Assembly (NCBI RefSeq): GCF_045207785.1
Contig: NZ_CP108776.1
Location: forward strand, 2,728,001 to 2,792,000
Source of the DNA: Embleya sp045207785
GTDB lineage: Bacteria > Actinomycetota > Actinomycetes > Streptomycetales > Streptomycetaceae
Direction of reading: 5' to 3'
DNA length: 64,000 bases
The translations under genes were made by a program, and so were the position numbers. The notes under the pieces were generated by a model, which searched no databases, was not told where the DNA came from, and saw nothing but the letters and a program-made list of their open reading frames with translations. This document shows, in pieces, positions 32,758 to 40,612 of this stretch (the first letter of the stretch is position 1; each line of letters begins with the position of its first letter).

Positions 32758-33537
32758 ATGAAAAGGCCGCTACGCACGTCATTGATCTTCTTCGGTGGGC
32801 TGTTCGCCATCGGAGGGATTCTCATGGCTGCCTGGACCGGCATCGTCCTGCTCTCCAGCCACGACATCCGTGATCACCAGGTGTTCGAGCTGGCCGCGAC
32901 GGACAAGCTGATCATCGACACGGACGAGGGCGGTGTCACGCTCGAACCGGGCGAGCCCGGGAAGGTCACGGTCGATCGCAAGATCACCGACAGCATCAAC
33001 GGCCCCGACCCGACCTGGAGCCTCGAGGGCAACCGACTCAAACTCCGGGTGAACTGCCCGGCCGCGTTCGGCATCGGATGTGACGGGTCGTACCGGATCA
33101 AGGTCCCGCTCGACGTCCCGCTCGAGGTCTTCACGGACAACGGCGGGATCGATGCGTCCGGGCTGCGGCAGGACATGAAGTTCAGCACCGACAACGGCCA
33201 CATCGCGATCAGCGACAGCGTCGCCGCGAACCTGGTCCTCAACACGGACAACGGCGGGATCAACCTCGCCCGGGTGTCCACCGACCGGGTCCGCGCCACC
33301 ACCGACAACGGCGGGGTTCGAATCCGCCTCGACAAGGCGCCGACGGAGGTGACGGTCCGTACCGACAACGGCGGGGTCCACGTCACCGTCCCCGAGGACG
33401 ACAACACCTATCGGGTCGACGTCGACATCGACAACGGCGCACCGCACCTGATCGACAGCGACTCCCGCTCCAACCGCTCGATCACCGTGCGCACCGACAA
33501 CGGCGGGGTCGACGTCGACCGGGCCGTGATCCGTTAG
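32758..33537 (+). CDS. DUF4097-type membrane-anchored beta-repeat protein
   Basis: 259 residues. One N-terminal membrane span (SLIFFGGLFAIGGILMAAW) anchors a region built of about seven repeats with the core TDNGG(I/V), for example VFTDNGGID, LNTDNGGIN, ATTDNGGVR, VRTDNGGVH and a final VRTDNGGVD. The spacing suggests a right-handed beta-solenoid. Single cysteines flank FGIGCDG. ATG 32758 has GGGGAGAG upstream. Proteins of this family are putative adhesins or envelope-stress proteins, but no function is established. It is a single-gene unit convergent with the DUF2087 regulator. Confidence 0.82.
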   Translation: MKRPLRTSLIFFGGLFAIGGILMAAWTGIVLLSSHDIRDHQVFELAATDKLIIDTDEGGVTLEPGEPGKVTVDRKITDSINGPDPTWSLEGNRLKLRVNCPAAFGIGCDGSYRIKVPLDVPLEVFTDNGGIDASGLRQDMKFSTDNGHIAISDSVAANLVLNTDNGGINLARVSTDRVRATTDNGGVRIRLDKAPTEVTVRTDNGGVHVTVPEDDNTYRVDVDIDNGAPHLIDSDSRSNRSITVRTDNGGVDVDRAVIR

Positions 33538-33568
33538 GACCCGCCCCAGGGCCGTACGGGCGGGCCGT

Positions 33569-34114
33569 TCACACCGTGAACGACCCGCCCGTACGCCAGT
33601 ACACCCCGCCCTCGCGGCCGAGGAAGCCCTCGTCCACCAGATGCCTGCGCAGCGCCGCGTGGTCGTCCGTGAAACGGCGCAGCGTCTCGACGATCTCGGC
33701 CTCGTCGTAGCGCACACCCGGCTCGAAGCTGCCGGCGACGTGATCGAGCACTATCAGCCGCTTCGCGCGCTGCACGGGCAGTTGCCTGACCCGGCCGTGG
33801 GCGAGATAGGTCCGCAGTACGGCCGCCTCGACGGGGCCGCGGTCGGCGAACGAGTCGTCGGGCTCCGCCCCGATCCCGGCCGCCGCCTGGGCAAGCGCCT
33901 CCGGACACGCGTGCCACCCGTCCCCGGCCCGCGCGGCGAGGCCGACGGCCTCGAGCCGCGCCAACACCTTGATCGCGTCCCGCAACGGCAGCCCGGCCCG
34001 GTCGGCGATCTCGGAACTGAGATGGGCCTCCAGAACGAGCGCCGCGAACACCTTCAACCGGGCATCGTCAGCCAGCACACGAAGCAACTCCGCTGGTTCC
34101 TCGGCCGAACCCAT
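33569..34114 (-). CDS. ArsR-like winged-helix protein with DUF2087 domain
   Basis: 181 residues. The N-terminal half is a winged helix (LLRVLADDARLKVFAALVL, then SSEIADRAGLPLRDAIKVLARLE). The C-terminal half is DUF2087 (LPVQRAKRLIVLDHVAGSF, EIVETLRRFTDDHAALRRHLVDEGF and the final GGVYWRTGGS). The family is presumed regulatory. ATG 34114 (MGSAEEPAELL) is taken; the frame extends to 34159 without support. It is followed on this strand by no close gene and lies beside the 22-bp repeat array. Confidence 0.82.
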   Translation of the reverse strand: MGSAEEPAELLRVLADDARLKVFAALVLEAHLSSEIADRAGLPLRDAIKVLARLEAVGLAARAGDGWHACPEALAQAAAGIGAEPDDSFADRGPVEAAVLRTYLAHGRVRQLPVQRAKRLIVLDHVAGSFEPGVRYDEAEIVETLRRFTDDHAALRRHLVDEGFLGREGGVYWRTGGSFTV

Positions 34115-34190
34115 GCCCCGATGGTAGAACCTCCACCCCCACCAAGGACCGCCCACCAAGGAGGATCACCCGGATGCCCCCACGTCTTCA

Positions 34191-34431
34191 CCAGCCCGGC
34201 CGGCGCTTGAGGCCAAGCCTGTCCAGCCCGGCCGGCGCTTGAGGCCAAGCCTCTCCAGCCCGGCCGGCGTTTGAGGCCAAGCCTGTCCAGCCCGGCCGGC
34301 GCTTGAGGCCACCCGGCCGGAGGCCGCCCCACCCAGCCCGTCCGGCGCTTGAGGCCACCCGGCCGGAGGCCGCCCCACCCAGCCCGTCCGGCGCTTGAGG
34401 ACAAACCAGCCCGGCCGGCGCTTGAGGCCAC
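34191..34431. repeat. Seven-copy 22-bp dispersed-type repeat array
   Basis: Seven units of the form CCAGCCCG(G/T)CCGGCG(C/T)TTGAGG start at about 34191, 34223, 34256, 34288, 34333, 34379 and 34407, so spacing is irregular (28-46 bp). Spacers include the repeated CCACCCGGCCGGAGGCCGCC. This resembles a motif often found singly at Streptomyces gene ends. No gene is credible inside. Confidence 0.9.
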
Positions 34432-34440
34432 CCACCCCGC

Positions 34441-35130
34441 TCACCCCCCACGCACGCCCAACTCGTCGATATGCGCCAGCAGATCCGCAGGCTCGTCGTA
34501 CACGCGAAACGCATGCGCCCGCTCCAACTCATCCGCACCATAGCCGCCGGAAAGCAACCCCACCCCGAGCGATCCGGCCCGCCGCGCCGCCAGCAGATCC
34601 CAAATACTGTCCCCGACCACCACGCACTGCCCCGGGTCCATCCCGAGCTTGGCCGCCCCCGCCAGGAACAGGTCGGGGTCCGGCTTGGCCCGCGCGACCT
34701 CGTCACGCGTGACCATCGGCAGGTCCAGGGACACGCCGAGCTTGGCCAGCATCGGTTCGGCGCCCGCCCGCCGCCCACTGGTGGCGATGGTCCACGGGAT
34801 GCCCACCTCGGTGAGGTGCCGCAGCAACTCCGGCGCACCGGGCAGCGGCTGCACGAACGGCACCCGGGCGGCGTAGTTGCGCCCGTGCGCGTCCGTCAGC
34901 GCCTCGACCTGCTCGGGGTCGAGGTCGATGCCCGTCTCGCGCTGGATGCCCTTGACGAACAGCCCGCCGCTCATCCCGATCTTCCGGTGGATCCGCCACA
35001 TGGCCAGGTCGATCCCGGCCTCGCTGAGCGCCTCCTGCCAGGACATGACGTGGTGGTAGACGCTGTCGACGAGGGTCCCGTCGAGGTCGAAGACGAAGGC
35101 GGGCGGTCGCGAACGCACAAGATCGGTCAT
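34441..35130 (-). CDS. HAD-superfamily hydrolase (phosphatase)
   Basis: A 229-residue HAD phosphatase of the beta-phosphoglucomutase/PGP type. Motif I is FVFDLDGTLVDS with the aspartate nucleophile, motif II is WTIATSGRR, motif III includes the lysine in ARAKPDPDLFLAGA and motif IV is CVVVGDSIWDLLAA. The alpha-helical cap lies between residues 20 and 90. ATG 35130 is preceded by TAGATT (plus strand 35137-35142) with a six-base gap, indicating a leaderless mRNA. It is 28 bp from the diiron protein gene on the same strand. Substrate unknown. Confidence 0.88.
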   Translation of the reverse strand: MTDLVRSRPPAFVFDLDGTLVDSVYHHVMSWQEALSEAGIDLAMWRIHRKIGMSGGLFVKGIQRETGIDLDPEQVEALTDAHGRNYAARVPFVQPLPGAPELLRHLTEVGIPWTIATSGRRAGAEPMLAKLGVSLDLPMVTRDEVARAKPDPDLFLAGAAKLGMDPGQCVVVGDSIWDLLAARRAGSLGVGLLSGGYGADELERAHAFRVYDEPADLLAHIDELGVRGG

Positions 35131-35158
35131 ACCGAAAATCTAGCCGGTGCCCGCGCCT

Positions 35159-36268
35159 TCAGCCCTCCGCGCCCAGTTCGACCATGTCGGTGACCTCGGC
35201 CGCGCGAGCGACCTCCTCGGCCCGGATCCGCCGGTCCCGGTCCAGCGCCTCGGCCTGGTCCTCGTCGTCGCGCATCATCCGCTCGACGTTGGAGTCGCCC
35301 ATGTCGAGCACGCCCATCTCGGCGAACGTGGTGCGCACCTTCGGCCCCCACAGACCGATGTCCTTGATACACGGCACGATCCGGCTGAACAGCAACCGGC
35401 GGAATTCGCGCAGGTATTCGGAGTTCTCGGTGGCCTCGCGCGCCTCGGCCTTGTCGATCTGGAAGTTCTCCCACACCTCCTCGTCGCGCAGGCGGTCCCG
35501 CATCAGGTAGCAGCCCTCGACGACGAACTCCTCGCGCTCGCCGCGCTCGGCGTCGGTAAGTTCGCGGTAGTAGTCGCGCAGCGCCATCCGCCCGAACGCG
35601 ACGTGCCGGGCCTCGTCCTGCATGACGTAGGCGAGGATCTGCTTGGGCAGCGCGACCGTGGTGATGTCGCGCAGCATCCCGAAGGCGGCCAGTGCCAGGC
35701 CCTCGATGAGCACCTGCATCCCCAGGTAGGGCATGTCCCAGCGGGCGTCCGAGAGCGTGTCGTCGAGCAGCGACTTCAGGCTCGGGTTGATCGGGTAGTA
35801 CAGCCCGACCTTCTCCTTCAGGAAGCGCGCGTACACCTCGGCGTGCCGGGCCTCGTCCATGACCTGCGTCGCCGCGTAGAACTTCGCGTCCAGGTCGGGC
35901 ACCGACTCGGCGATCCGCGCGCTGCAGATCAGCGCGCCCTGCTCGCCGTGCAGGAACTGGCTGAACTGCCAGGCGATACCGTGCCGGCCGAGTTCGTCGC
36001 GCTCCGCTTGCGACATCATGTTCCAGCTGCGCGTGCCGTGGAGCGTGTGCAGCTCCTCCGGGAGGCCCAGCGGGTCCATCGGGTCCACCGGCAGATCCCA
36101 CTCGATCCGCCGGGCGGCGTCCCACTGCTTGTCCTTGCCTTTGGCATACAGGGCGAGGAGCCGGTCGCGCCCCTCGTCGTACTCCCAGTTGAACCGGGCG
36201 GCCCCCGACGCGGGGACCTCCCAGACGGTCATGTCGGCGGGCAGCGCGTAAAGGTCGTGCGTCGACAC
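35159..36268 (-). CDS. Ferritin-like diiron protein, R2/long-chain type, function unknown
   Basis: 369 residues, mainly helical. Carboxylate ligands appear in FLHGEQGAL, MDEARHAEVY, LIEGLALAAFG and MQDEARHVAFG: the four-helix E...ExxH...E...ExxH pattern of diiron oxidases and oxygenases such as R2-like and AurF-like proteins. It lacks the R2 C-terminal tail and no ribonucleotide reductase large subunit is nearby, so an R2 role is unlikely. GTG 36268 follows GAGGAG. It lies upstream of the HAD gene on the same strand. The reaction is not predictable from sequence. Confidence 0.8.
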   Translation of the reverse strand: MSTHDLYALPADMTVWEVPASGAARFNWEYDEGRDRLLALYAKGKDKQWDAARRIEWDLPVDPMDPLGLPEELHTLHGTRSWNMMSQAERDELGRHGIAWQFSQFLHGEQGALICSARIAESVPDLDAKFYAATQVMDEARHAEVYARFLKEKVGLYYPINPSLKSLLDDTLSDARWDMPYLGMQVLIEGLALAAFGMLRDITTVALPKQILAYVMQDEARHVAFGRMALRDYYRELTDAERGEREEFVVEGCYLMRDRLRDEEVWENFQIDKAEAREATENSEYLREFRRLLFSRIVPCIKDIGLWGPKVRTTFAEMGVLDMGDSNVERMMRDDEDQAEALDRDRRIRAEEVARAAEVTDMVELGAEG

Positions 36269-36374
36269 GGGCGTTCTCCTCGCGAGAGACGTGTGACGTG
36301 CGGTCGGCGGATGCCGTATCCGATGTCCTACGCCCTCATCGCGTCGACCGGAAGCCCTCGACGGCCACCGATTA

Positions 36375-36890
36375 CTACCGAGTAGCCTTCCCGCTCGTCG
36401 ACTCGCTCGGCGTCGGCGGCGGAGTGCCCGGCTTGGCCGGCATCTGTACGGCGGGCCGGCTCTGCGTCGGGATCGGCGCACCCGGCGCGGCGGGAACGGC
36501 GGGAGCGGCGGCGGGAACGACCGGCGTGCCGAGCCTGCTGCGCAGCCGCTGTCGGCGCCGGCCGAGCGATCGGGTCGCGGCGGGATTGGTCCGGCGCACA
36601 TCCTCGGGCAACGCGAACCACATCTCCACGACGGCCAGCGCCTGTGGTCGCTCACCCGCGCGCTCCAACAGGTCCGCCGCGCGTTCGTACGTCCACGCCG
36701 TGCGCATCTCCGCGCCGACGCCGTGCAACAGCGTGCCCAGTTCGCGCAGTTCCTCGCGTTCGAAGCGGTCCGCGAGCGGTGTGCCCTCCAACGTCCAACC
36801 GTCCAGACTTCGACGTGGTTGGACGAGACCGGGTCCCGGAACGGCCTCTTTGCCGTGTGTTGCCCTGCGCCCGACCCCGAACAGTGCCAT
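36375..36890 (-). CDS. Hypothetical actinomycete protein with Pro/Ala-rich tail
   Basis: 171 residues. The first 110 appear folded and helical (ADRFEREELRELGTLLHGVG, WTYERAADLLERAGERPQAL, WFALPEDVRR), perhaps TPR-like. The last 55 are disordered and rich in Pro, Ala and Thr after a basic patch (RRRQRLRSRLG). ATG 36890 is used; a longer frame to 37079 would overlap the hisN promoter. It is divergent from hisN. No family function is recognised. Confidence 0.65.
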   Translation of the reverse strand: MALFGVGRRATHGKEAVPGPGLVQPRRSLDGWTLEGTPLADRFEREELRELGTLLHGVGAEMRTAWTYERAADLLERAGERPQALAVVEMWFALPEDVRRTNPAATRSLGRRRQRLRSRLGTPVVPAAAPAVPAAPGAPIPTQSRPAVQMPAKPGTPPPTPSESTSGKATR

Positions 36891-37077
36891 CGCGGTCCCG
36901 CACCCCCTCCGACACCCACTCGCCGCTGCGGGCGATCGGTGAACGGTTGTCGATTGTCGCTGCTCGCGCTTCCTTGTATGCGTAACGAGCGTACGAGGCC
37001 ACGGCGACGGCGCGTAAGTGTGTCCATGCGCGCGGGGCGCGCAGACATGCCGGCGAGCCGCCAGTACTGTTCGTGTC

Positions 37078-37875
37078 ATGCCCGGCTATGACGACGATCT
37101 GCGCTTCGCCCACGTTCTCGCGGACGCCGCCGACGCGACCACCATGGACCGCTTCAAGGCGCTCGACCTGCGGGTCGAGACGAAGCCGGACATGACCCCG
37201 GTCAGCGACGCGGACAAGGCCGCCGAGGAGATCATCCGGCACCAGCTCGGGCGCGGCCGCCCGCGCGACGCCGTGCTCGGCGAGGAGTTCGGCTCGACCG
37301 GCCACGGTCCGCGCCGCTGGGTGGTCGACCCGATCGACGGCACCAAGAACTTCGTCCGCGGCGTCCCGGTGTGGGCGACGCTGATCGCGCTGATGGACGG
37401 CGACGAGTCGGTCGTGGGCCTGGTCTCCGCACCGGCCCTGGGTCGGCGCTGGTGGGCCGCCAAGGGTGCGGGCGCGTGGACCGGCCGCAGCCTGTCCCAG
37501 GCGTCCCGCTGCCGGGTGTCCGAGGTGGCCGCGGTCGAGGACGCGTCCTTCGCCTACTCCAGCCTGGGCGGCTGGGAGGAGCGCGGCCGGCTCGACGACT
37601 TCATGGACCTGACCCGGACCTGCTGGCGCACCCGCGCGTACGGCGACTTCTGGTCGTACATGCTCGTGGCCGAGGGCGCGGTGGACATCTGCGCCGAGCC
37701 CGAGGTCAACCTGTGGGACCTCGCCGCGCTCTCGGTGATCGTCGAGGAGGCGGGCGGGCGGTTCAGCTCGCTCGACGGTACGCCCGGCCCGGCCGGCGGC
37801 AACGCCGCCGCGTCCAACGGTCTGCTGCACGGGGAGCTGCTCGACCGGCTCGGCGACACGCACCCGCACGGCTGA
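37078..37875 (+). CDS. hisN: Histidinol-phosphatase, inositol monophosphatase family
   Basis: A 265-residue metal-dependent phosphatase. Metal ligands are in LGEEFGSTG and the signature WVVDPIDGTKNFVRGVP; the second signature is NLWDLAALSVIVEEAGG. The IMPase-type HisN is the actinobacterial solution for the histidine pathway. Other IMPase roles remain possible, but the DGTKNFVRG form and length suit HisN. ATG 37078 has TACTGT (37065-37070) seven bases upstream and no Shine-Dalgarno, so it is probably leaderless. A small hairpin (GCACCGT/ACGGTGC) follows the stop. Confidence 0.9.
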   Translation: MPGYDDDLRFAHVLADAADATTMDRFKALDLRVETKPDMTPVSDADKAAEEIIRHQLGRGRPRDAVLGEEFGSTGHGPRRWVVDPIDGTKNFVRGVPVWATLIALMDGDESVVGLVSAPALGRRWWAAKGAGAWTGRSLSQASRCRVSEVAAVEDASFAYSSLGGWEERGRLDDFMDLTRTCWRTRAYGDFWSYMLVAEGAVDICAEPEVNLWDLAALSVIVEEAGGRFSSLDGTPGPAGGNAAASNGLLHGELLDRLGDTHPHG

Positions 37876-38044
37876 GGCACCGTCAGGACACGGTGCGGTC
37901 CCACCTTCGGGTGACTTGCCCGCTATACCTTCCCTTGACCTTCCAGGGCATGTGACTATGTGAAAACAGGGCTTGTGAACTTGTGAATTAATTCTCGAGC
38001 GCACGGCCCCGTCGTCCCACACGCCCCGACGGAGGTGGTGTCAC

Positions 38045-38446
38045 ATGTTCGTCCGCGACGGCATGAGCACGATCGTTCTGACCATCGGCCCGGCCCACAC
38101 CCTGCGCGCGGCAGCGCGCCTGATGTCCGCCCGCCAGATCGGCGCGGCGGTCGTGATCGACCCCGAAACGTCCGGTCTGGGAATCCTGACCGAACGCGAC
38201 ATTCTCATGTCGATCGGCGCCGGTCAGAATCCCGACACCGAATACGCCGGCGATCACCTGACCTCGAACGTGGTCTTCGCGACCCCGGCCTGGACCCTGG
38301 CGGACGCGGCGGCCGCCATGACGCGCGGCGGCTTCCGCCACCTGATCGTGCTCGAGGGCGACGACGTGCTCGGGATCATCTCGGTCCGCGACATCGTCCG
38401 CTGCCAGATCCACGAGGCGCAGCGGGCCGAGGAGTTGGTGGGTTGA
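38045..38446 (+). CDS. Two-CBS-domain protein
   Basis: 133 residues made almost wholly of a Bateman pair: CBS1 spans about 8-60 (LTIGPAHTLRAAARLMSARQIGAAVVID...GILTERDIL) and CBS2 about 72-125 (FATPAWTLADAAAAMTRGGFRHLIVLE...GIISVRDIV). Such proteins bind adenosyl nucleotides and modulate partners. ATG 38045 follows GGAGGTGG. It is a single-gene unit followed by hairpins. No partner is indicated. Confidence 0.9.
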   Translation: MFVRDGMSTIVLTIGPAHTLRAAARLMSARQIGAAVVIDPETSGLGILTERDILMSIGAGQNPDTEYAGDHLTSNVVFATPAWTLADAAAAMTRGGFRHLIVLEGDDVLGIISVRDIVRCQIHEAQRAEELVG

Positions 38447-38535
38447 CCCCGGCGGGCGACGGTCCCCGGCCGTCGCCCGCGAAGGGTCGCCCGCCGACGG
38501 GTCGGATCCCGCGCGACGGTCCGGGCATGGGGAAC

Positions 38536-38574
38536 GCCGCCCGGTACCGATTCGCGGCTCAGGTACCGGGCGGC
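38536..38574. terminator. Bidirectional terminator between CBS gene and katA
   Basis: A 13-bp perfect stem (GCCGCCCGGTACC and complement) lies between convergent genes. Another hairpin is at about 38452-38479. Confidence 0.75.
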
Positions 38575-38593
38575 GCGCTTGTGGGGTGGACCG

Positions 38594-40051
38594 TCAGGCG
38601 CGAAGGTCCTTCACGGCCGCCGCGATGCGGTCGCCGTAGTCCTGGTCGGCGGCCCGGAAGTGGCCGACGACGCGGTCGATGATGTCGTCCCGGGAGACCT
38701 GCGCGAGGAAGCCGGAGATGTTGGCGACCAGACGGCCCTGCTCGTCGGCCGACATCAGTCGGTACAGGTCGCCCGCCTGCACGTAGTCGGTGTCCTGGGC
38801 GTGCTCGGGGGCCGCGTGCGTACCGGTGAAGCCGGTCACCTCGGTCGGCGCCCACAGCGGCGCGGCGCTCTCGTACGGACCGCCGAAGCTGTTCGGTTCG
38901 TAGTTCTTGGCCCGCCCGCCCGGGTTCGTGGCCATCGCACCGTCCCGCCCGTGGTTGCGGGCGACCGTGGCGTGCGGCGCGTTGACCGCGAGCTGGGTGT
39001 GGTTGATCCCGACCCGGTAGCGGTGCGCGTCGGCGTAGGCGAACAACCGGCCCTGGAGCATCTTGTCCGGGCTGGGACCGATGCCCGGCACGAAGTTGGC
39101 CGGATTGAACGCGGCCTGCTCGACCTCGGCGAAGACGTTCTCGGGGTTGCGGTCGAGCACGAGCCGGCCGACCTCGATCAGCGGGTAGTCGGCGTGCGGC
39201 CACACCTTGGTCAGGTCGAACGGGTTGAACCGGTAGGTCGCGGCGTCGGCGACCGGCATCAGCTGCACCTTGAGCGTCCACGACGGGTGCGCCCCGGCGT
39301 CGATCGCGTTGAGCAGGTCGCGCTGGTGCGAGTCGGCGTCGCTGCCCGCGAGTGCGGCGGCGTCCGCGGCGGTCAGGTTCCTGATCCCCTGATCGGTCTT
39401 GAAGTGGTACTTGACCCAGAACGCCTCCCCCTCGGCGTTGACCCACTGGTAGGTGTGCGAGCCGAAGCCGTCCATGTGCCGGTACGACGCCGGGATGCCG
39501 CGGTCGCCGAACAGCCACGTCACCTGGTGGATGGCCTCCGGCGAGTGCGACCAGAAGTCCCAGACGTTGTCGGCCTCCTGGCTGCCCGTGTAGGGGTCGC
39601 GCTTCTGGGTGTGGATGAAGTCCGGGAACTTCAGCGGGTCCTTGATGAAGAACACCGGGGTGTTGTTGCCGACGAGGTCGTAGTTGCCCTCCTCGGTGTA
39701 GAACTTCAACGCGAAGCCGCGCGGGTCGCGCACCGCGTCGGCCGAGCCGAGGTTGCCCGCGACGGTCGAGAAACGGGCGAACAACTCGGTGCGCCGGCCC
39801 GGCTCGGCGAGGAAGTGCGCCCTGGTGAAGCGCGACACGTCCGCGGTGACCTCGAAGTGGCCGAAGGCACCCGAGCCGCGGGCGTGCACCACGCGCTCCG
39901 GGACACGCTCCCGGTTGAACCGGGCGAGCTTCTCGATCAGGTACTGGTCCTGAAGCAGCAGCGGCCCACCCGGCCCCGCGGTCTGGCTGTTCTGGTTGTC
40001 GGCAACCGGTGCGCCGGATTCGGTGGTCAACGTGTGCGTCTGCTGCGACAT
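38594..40051 (-). CDS. katA: Monofunctional heme catalase
   Basis: A 485-residue small-subunit clade 3 catalase that decomposes hydrogen peroxide. The distal histidine is in RVVHARGSGAFGHFEVT, the asparagine in LVGNNTPVFFIKDP, and the proximal heme ligand region is QGRLFAYADAHRYRVG with the tyrosine. ATG 40051 (MSQQTHTL) is used. It is divergent from the Fur-family regulator, and two TGGAC-N3-GTCCA boxes lie between them, matching the katA-catR arrangement of Streptomyces. Confidence 0.97.
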   Translation of the reverse strand: MSQQTHTLTTESGAPVADNQNSQTAGPGGPLLLQDQYLIEKLARFNRERVPERVVHARGSGAFGHFEVTADVSRFTRAHFLAEPGRRTELFARFSTVAGNLGSADAVRDPRGFALKFYTEEGNYDLVGNNTPVFFIKDPLKFPDFIHTQKRDPYTGSQEADNVWDFWSHSPEAIHQVTWLFGDRGIPASYRHMDGFGSHTYQWVNAEGEAFWVKYHFKTDQGIRNLTAADAAALAGSDADSHQRDLLNAIDAGAHPSWTLKVQLMPVADAATYRFNPFDLTKVWPHADYPLIEVGRLVLDRNPENVFAEVEQAAFNPANFVPGIGPSPDKMLQGRLFAYADAHRYRVGINHTQLAVNAPHATVARNHGRDGAMATNPGGRAKNYEPNSFGGPYESAAPLWAPTEVTGFTGTHAAPEHAQDTDYVQAGDLYRLMSADEQGRLVANISGFLAQVSRDDIIDRVVGHFRAADQDYGDRIAAAVKDLRA

Positions 40052-40113
40052 GGTGTGCGTCTCCCCTGGCGTTGCTCGTTGCTGTGGTCCGGTGATCAAC
40101 CTACGACCAAGTT

Positions 40114-40149
40114 TGGACTTTGTCCAGAACCAGATTTGGACCAAGTCCA
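40114..40149. promoter_or_regulatory. Twin CatR/PerR-type operators between katA and catR
   Basis: TGGAC-TTT-GTCCA (40114-40126) and TGGAC-CAA-GTCCA (40137-40149) are perfect inverted repeats spaced 23 bp centre to centre, in the control region shared by catalase and its Fur-type regulator. Confidence 0.82.
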
Positions 40150-40176
40150 GGATGAAGCCATGTATCGTTTGTGTAC

Positions 40177-40593
40177 ATGAGCGACCTTCTGGAACGACTC
40201 CGTGAGCGGGGATGGCGCCTGACCGCGCAGCGTCGCGTCGTGGCCGAGGTCCTGAACGGCGACCACGTCCACCTGACCGCCGACGAAGTGCACGCACGCT
40301 CGGGGAAGCGACTCCCGGAGATCAGCCGGGCGACCGTCTACAACACACTCAACGAACTCGTGTCGCTCGGCGAGGTGTTGGAGGTCGGCACCGACGGGCG
40401 CGCGAAGCGCTACGACCCCAACGCCCGCAACGCGCACCAGCACCTGGTGTGCAGCGTCTGCGGCACGATCCGCGACGTACATCCGCAGTGCGACCCGATC
40501 GCGGGGCTGTCCGAGGCCGAGCATTTCGGCTTCGACATCTCCGGCGCCGAGGTCACGTTCCGGGGCGTCTGCCCGGACTGCAAAAAGAGCTAG
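40177..40593 (+). CDS. catR: Fur/PerR-family peroxide-sensing repressor CatR
   Basis: A 138-residue Fur-family protein. The winged helix includes RLTAQRRVVAEVLNG and RATVYNTLNELVSLGEV; metal sites include HLVCSVCGTIRDVH and the C-terminal CPDCKKS (two CxxC pairs for structural zinc). Asp and His residues fit a PerR-type iron peroxide sensor. ATG 40177 follows TATCGT (40163-40168); a GTG at 40171 would add two residues. It likely represses katA and itself through the twin boxes. Name by context and family. Confidence 0.93.
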   Translation: MSDLLERLRERGWRLTAQRRVVAEVLNGDHVHLTADEVHARSGKRLPEISRATVYNTLNELVSLGEVLEVGTDGRAKRYDPNARNAHQHLVCSVCGTIRDVHPQCDPIAGLSEAEHFGFDISGAEVTFRGVCPDCKKS

Positions 40594-40612
40594 GGACCTG
40601 GCCGGGGCGCCT

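Noticed and set aside
34191..34431. Possible CRISPR array
   Set aside because: Repeats are only 22 bp, spacers are irregular and themselves repeated, and there are no cas genes.
35159..36268. Ribonucleotide reductase beta subunit
   Set aside because: No alpha subunit in the region, and the spacing and C-terminal tail do not fit class I R2 proteins.
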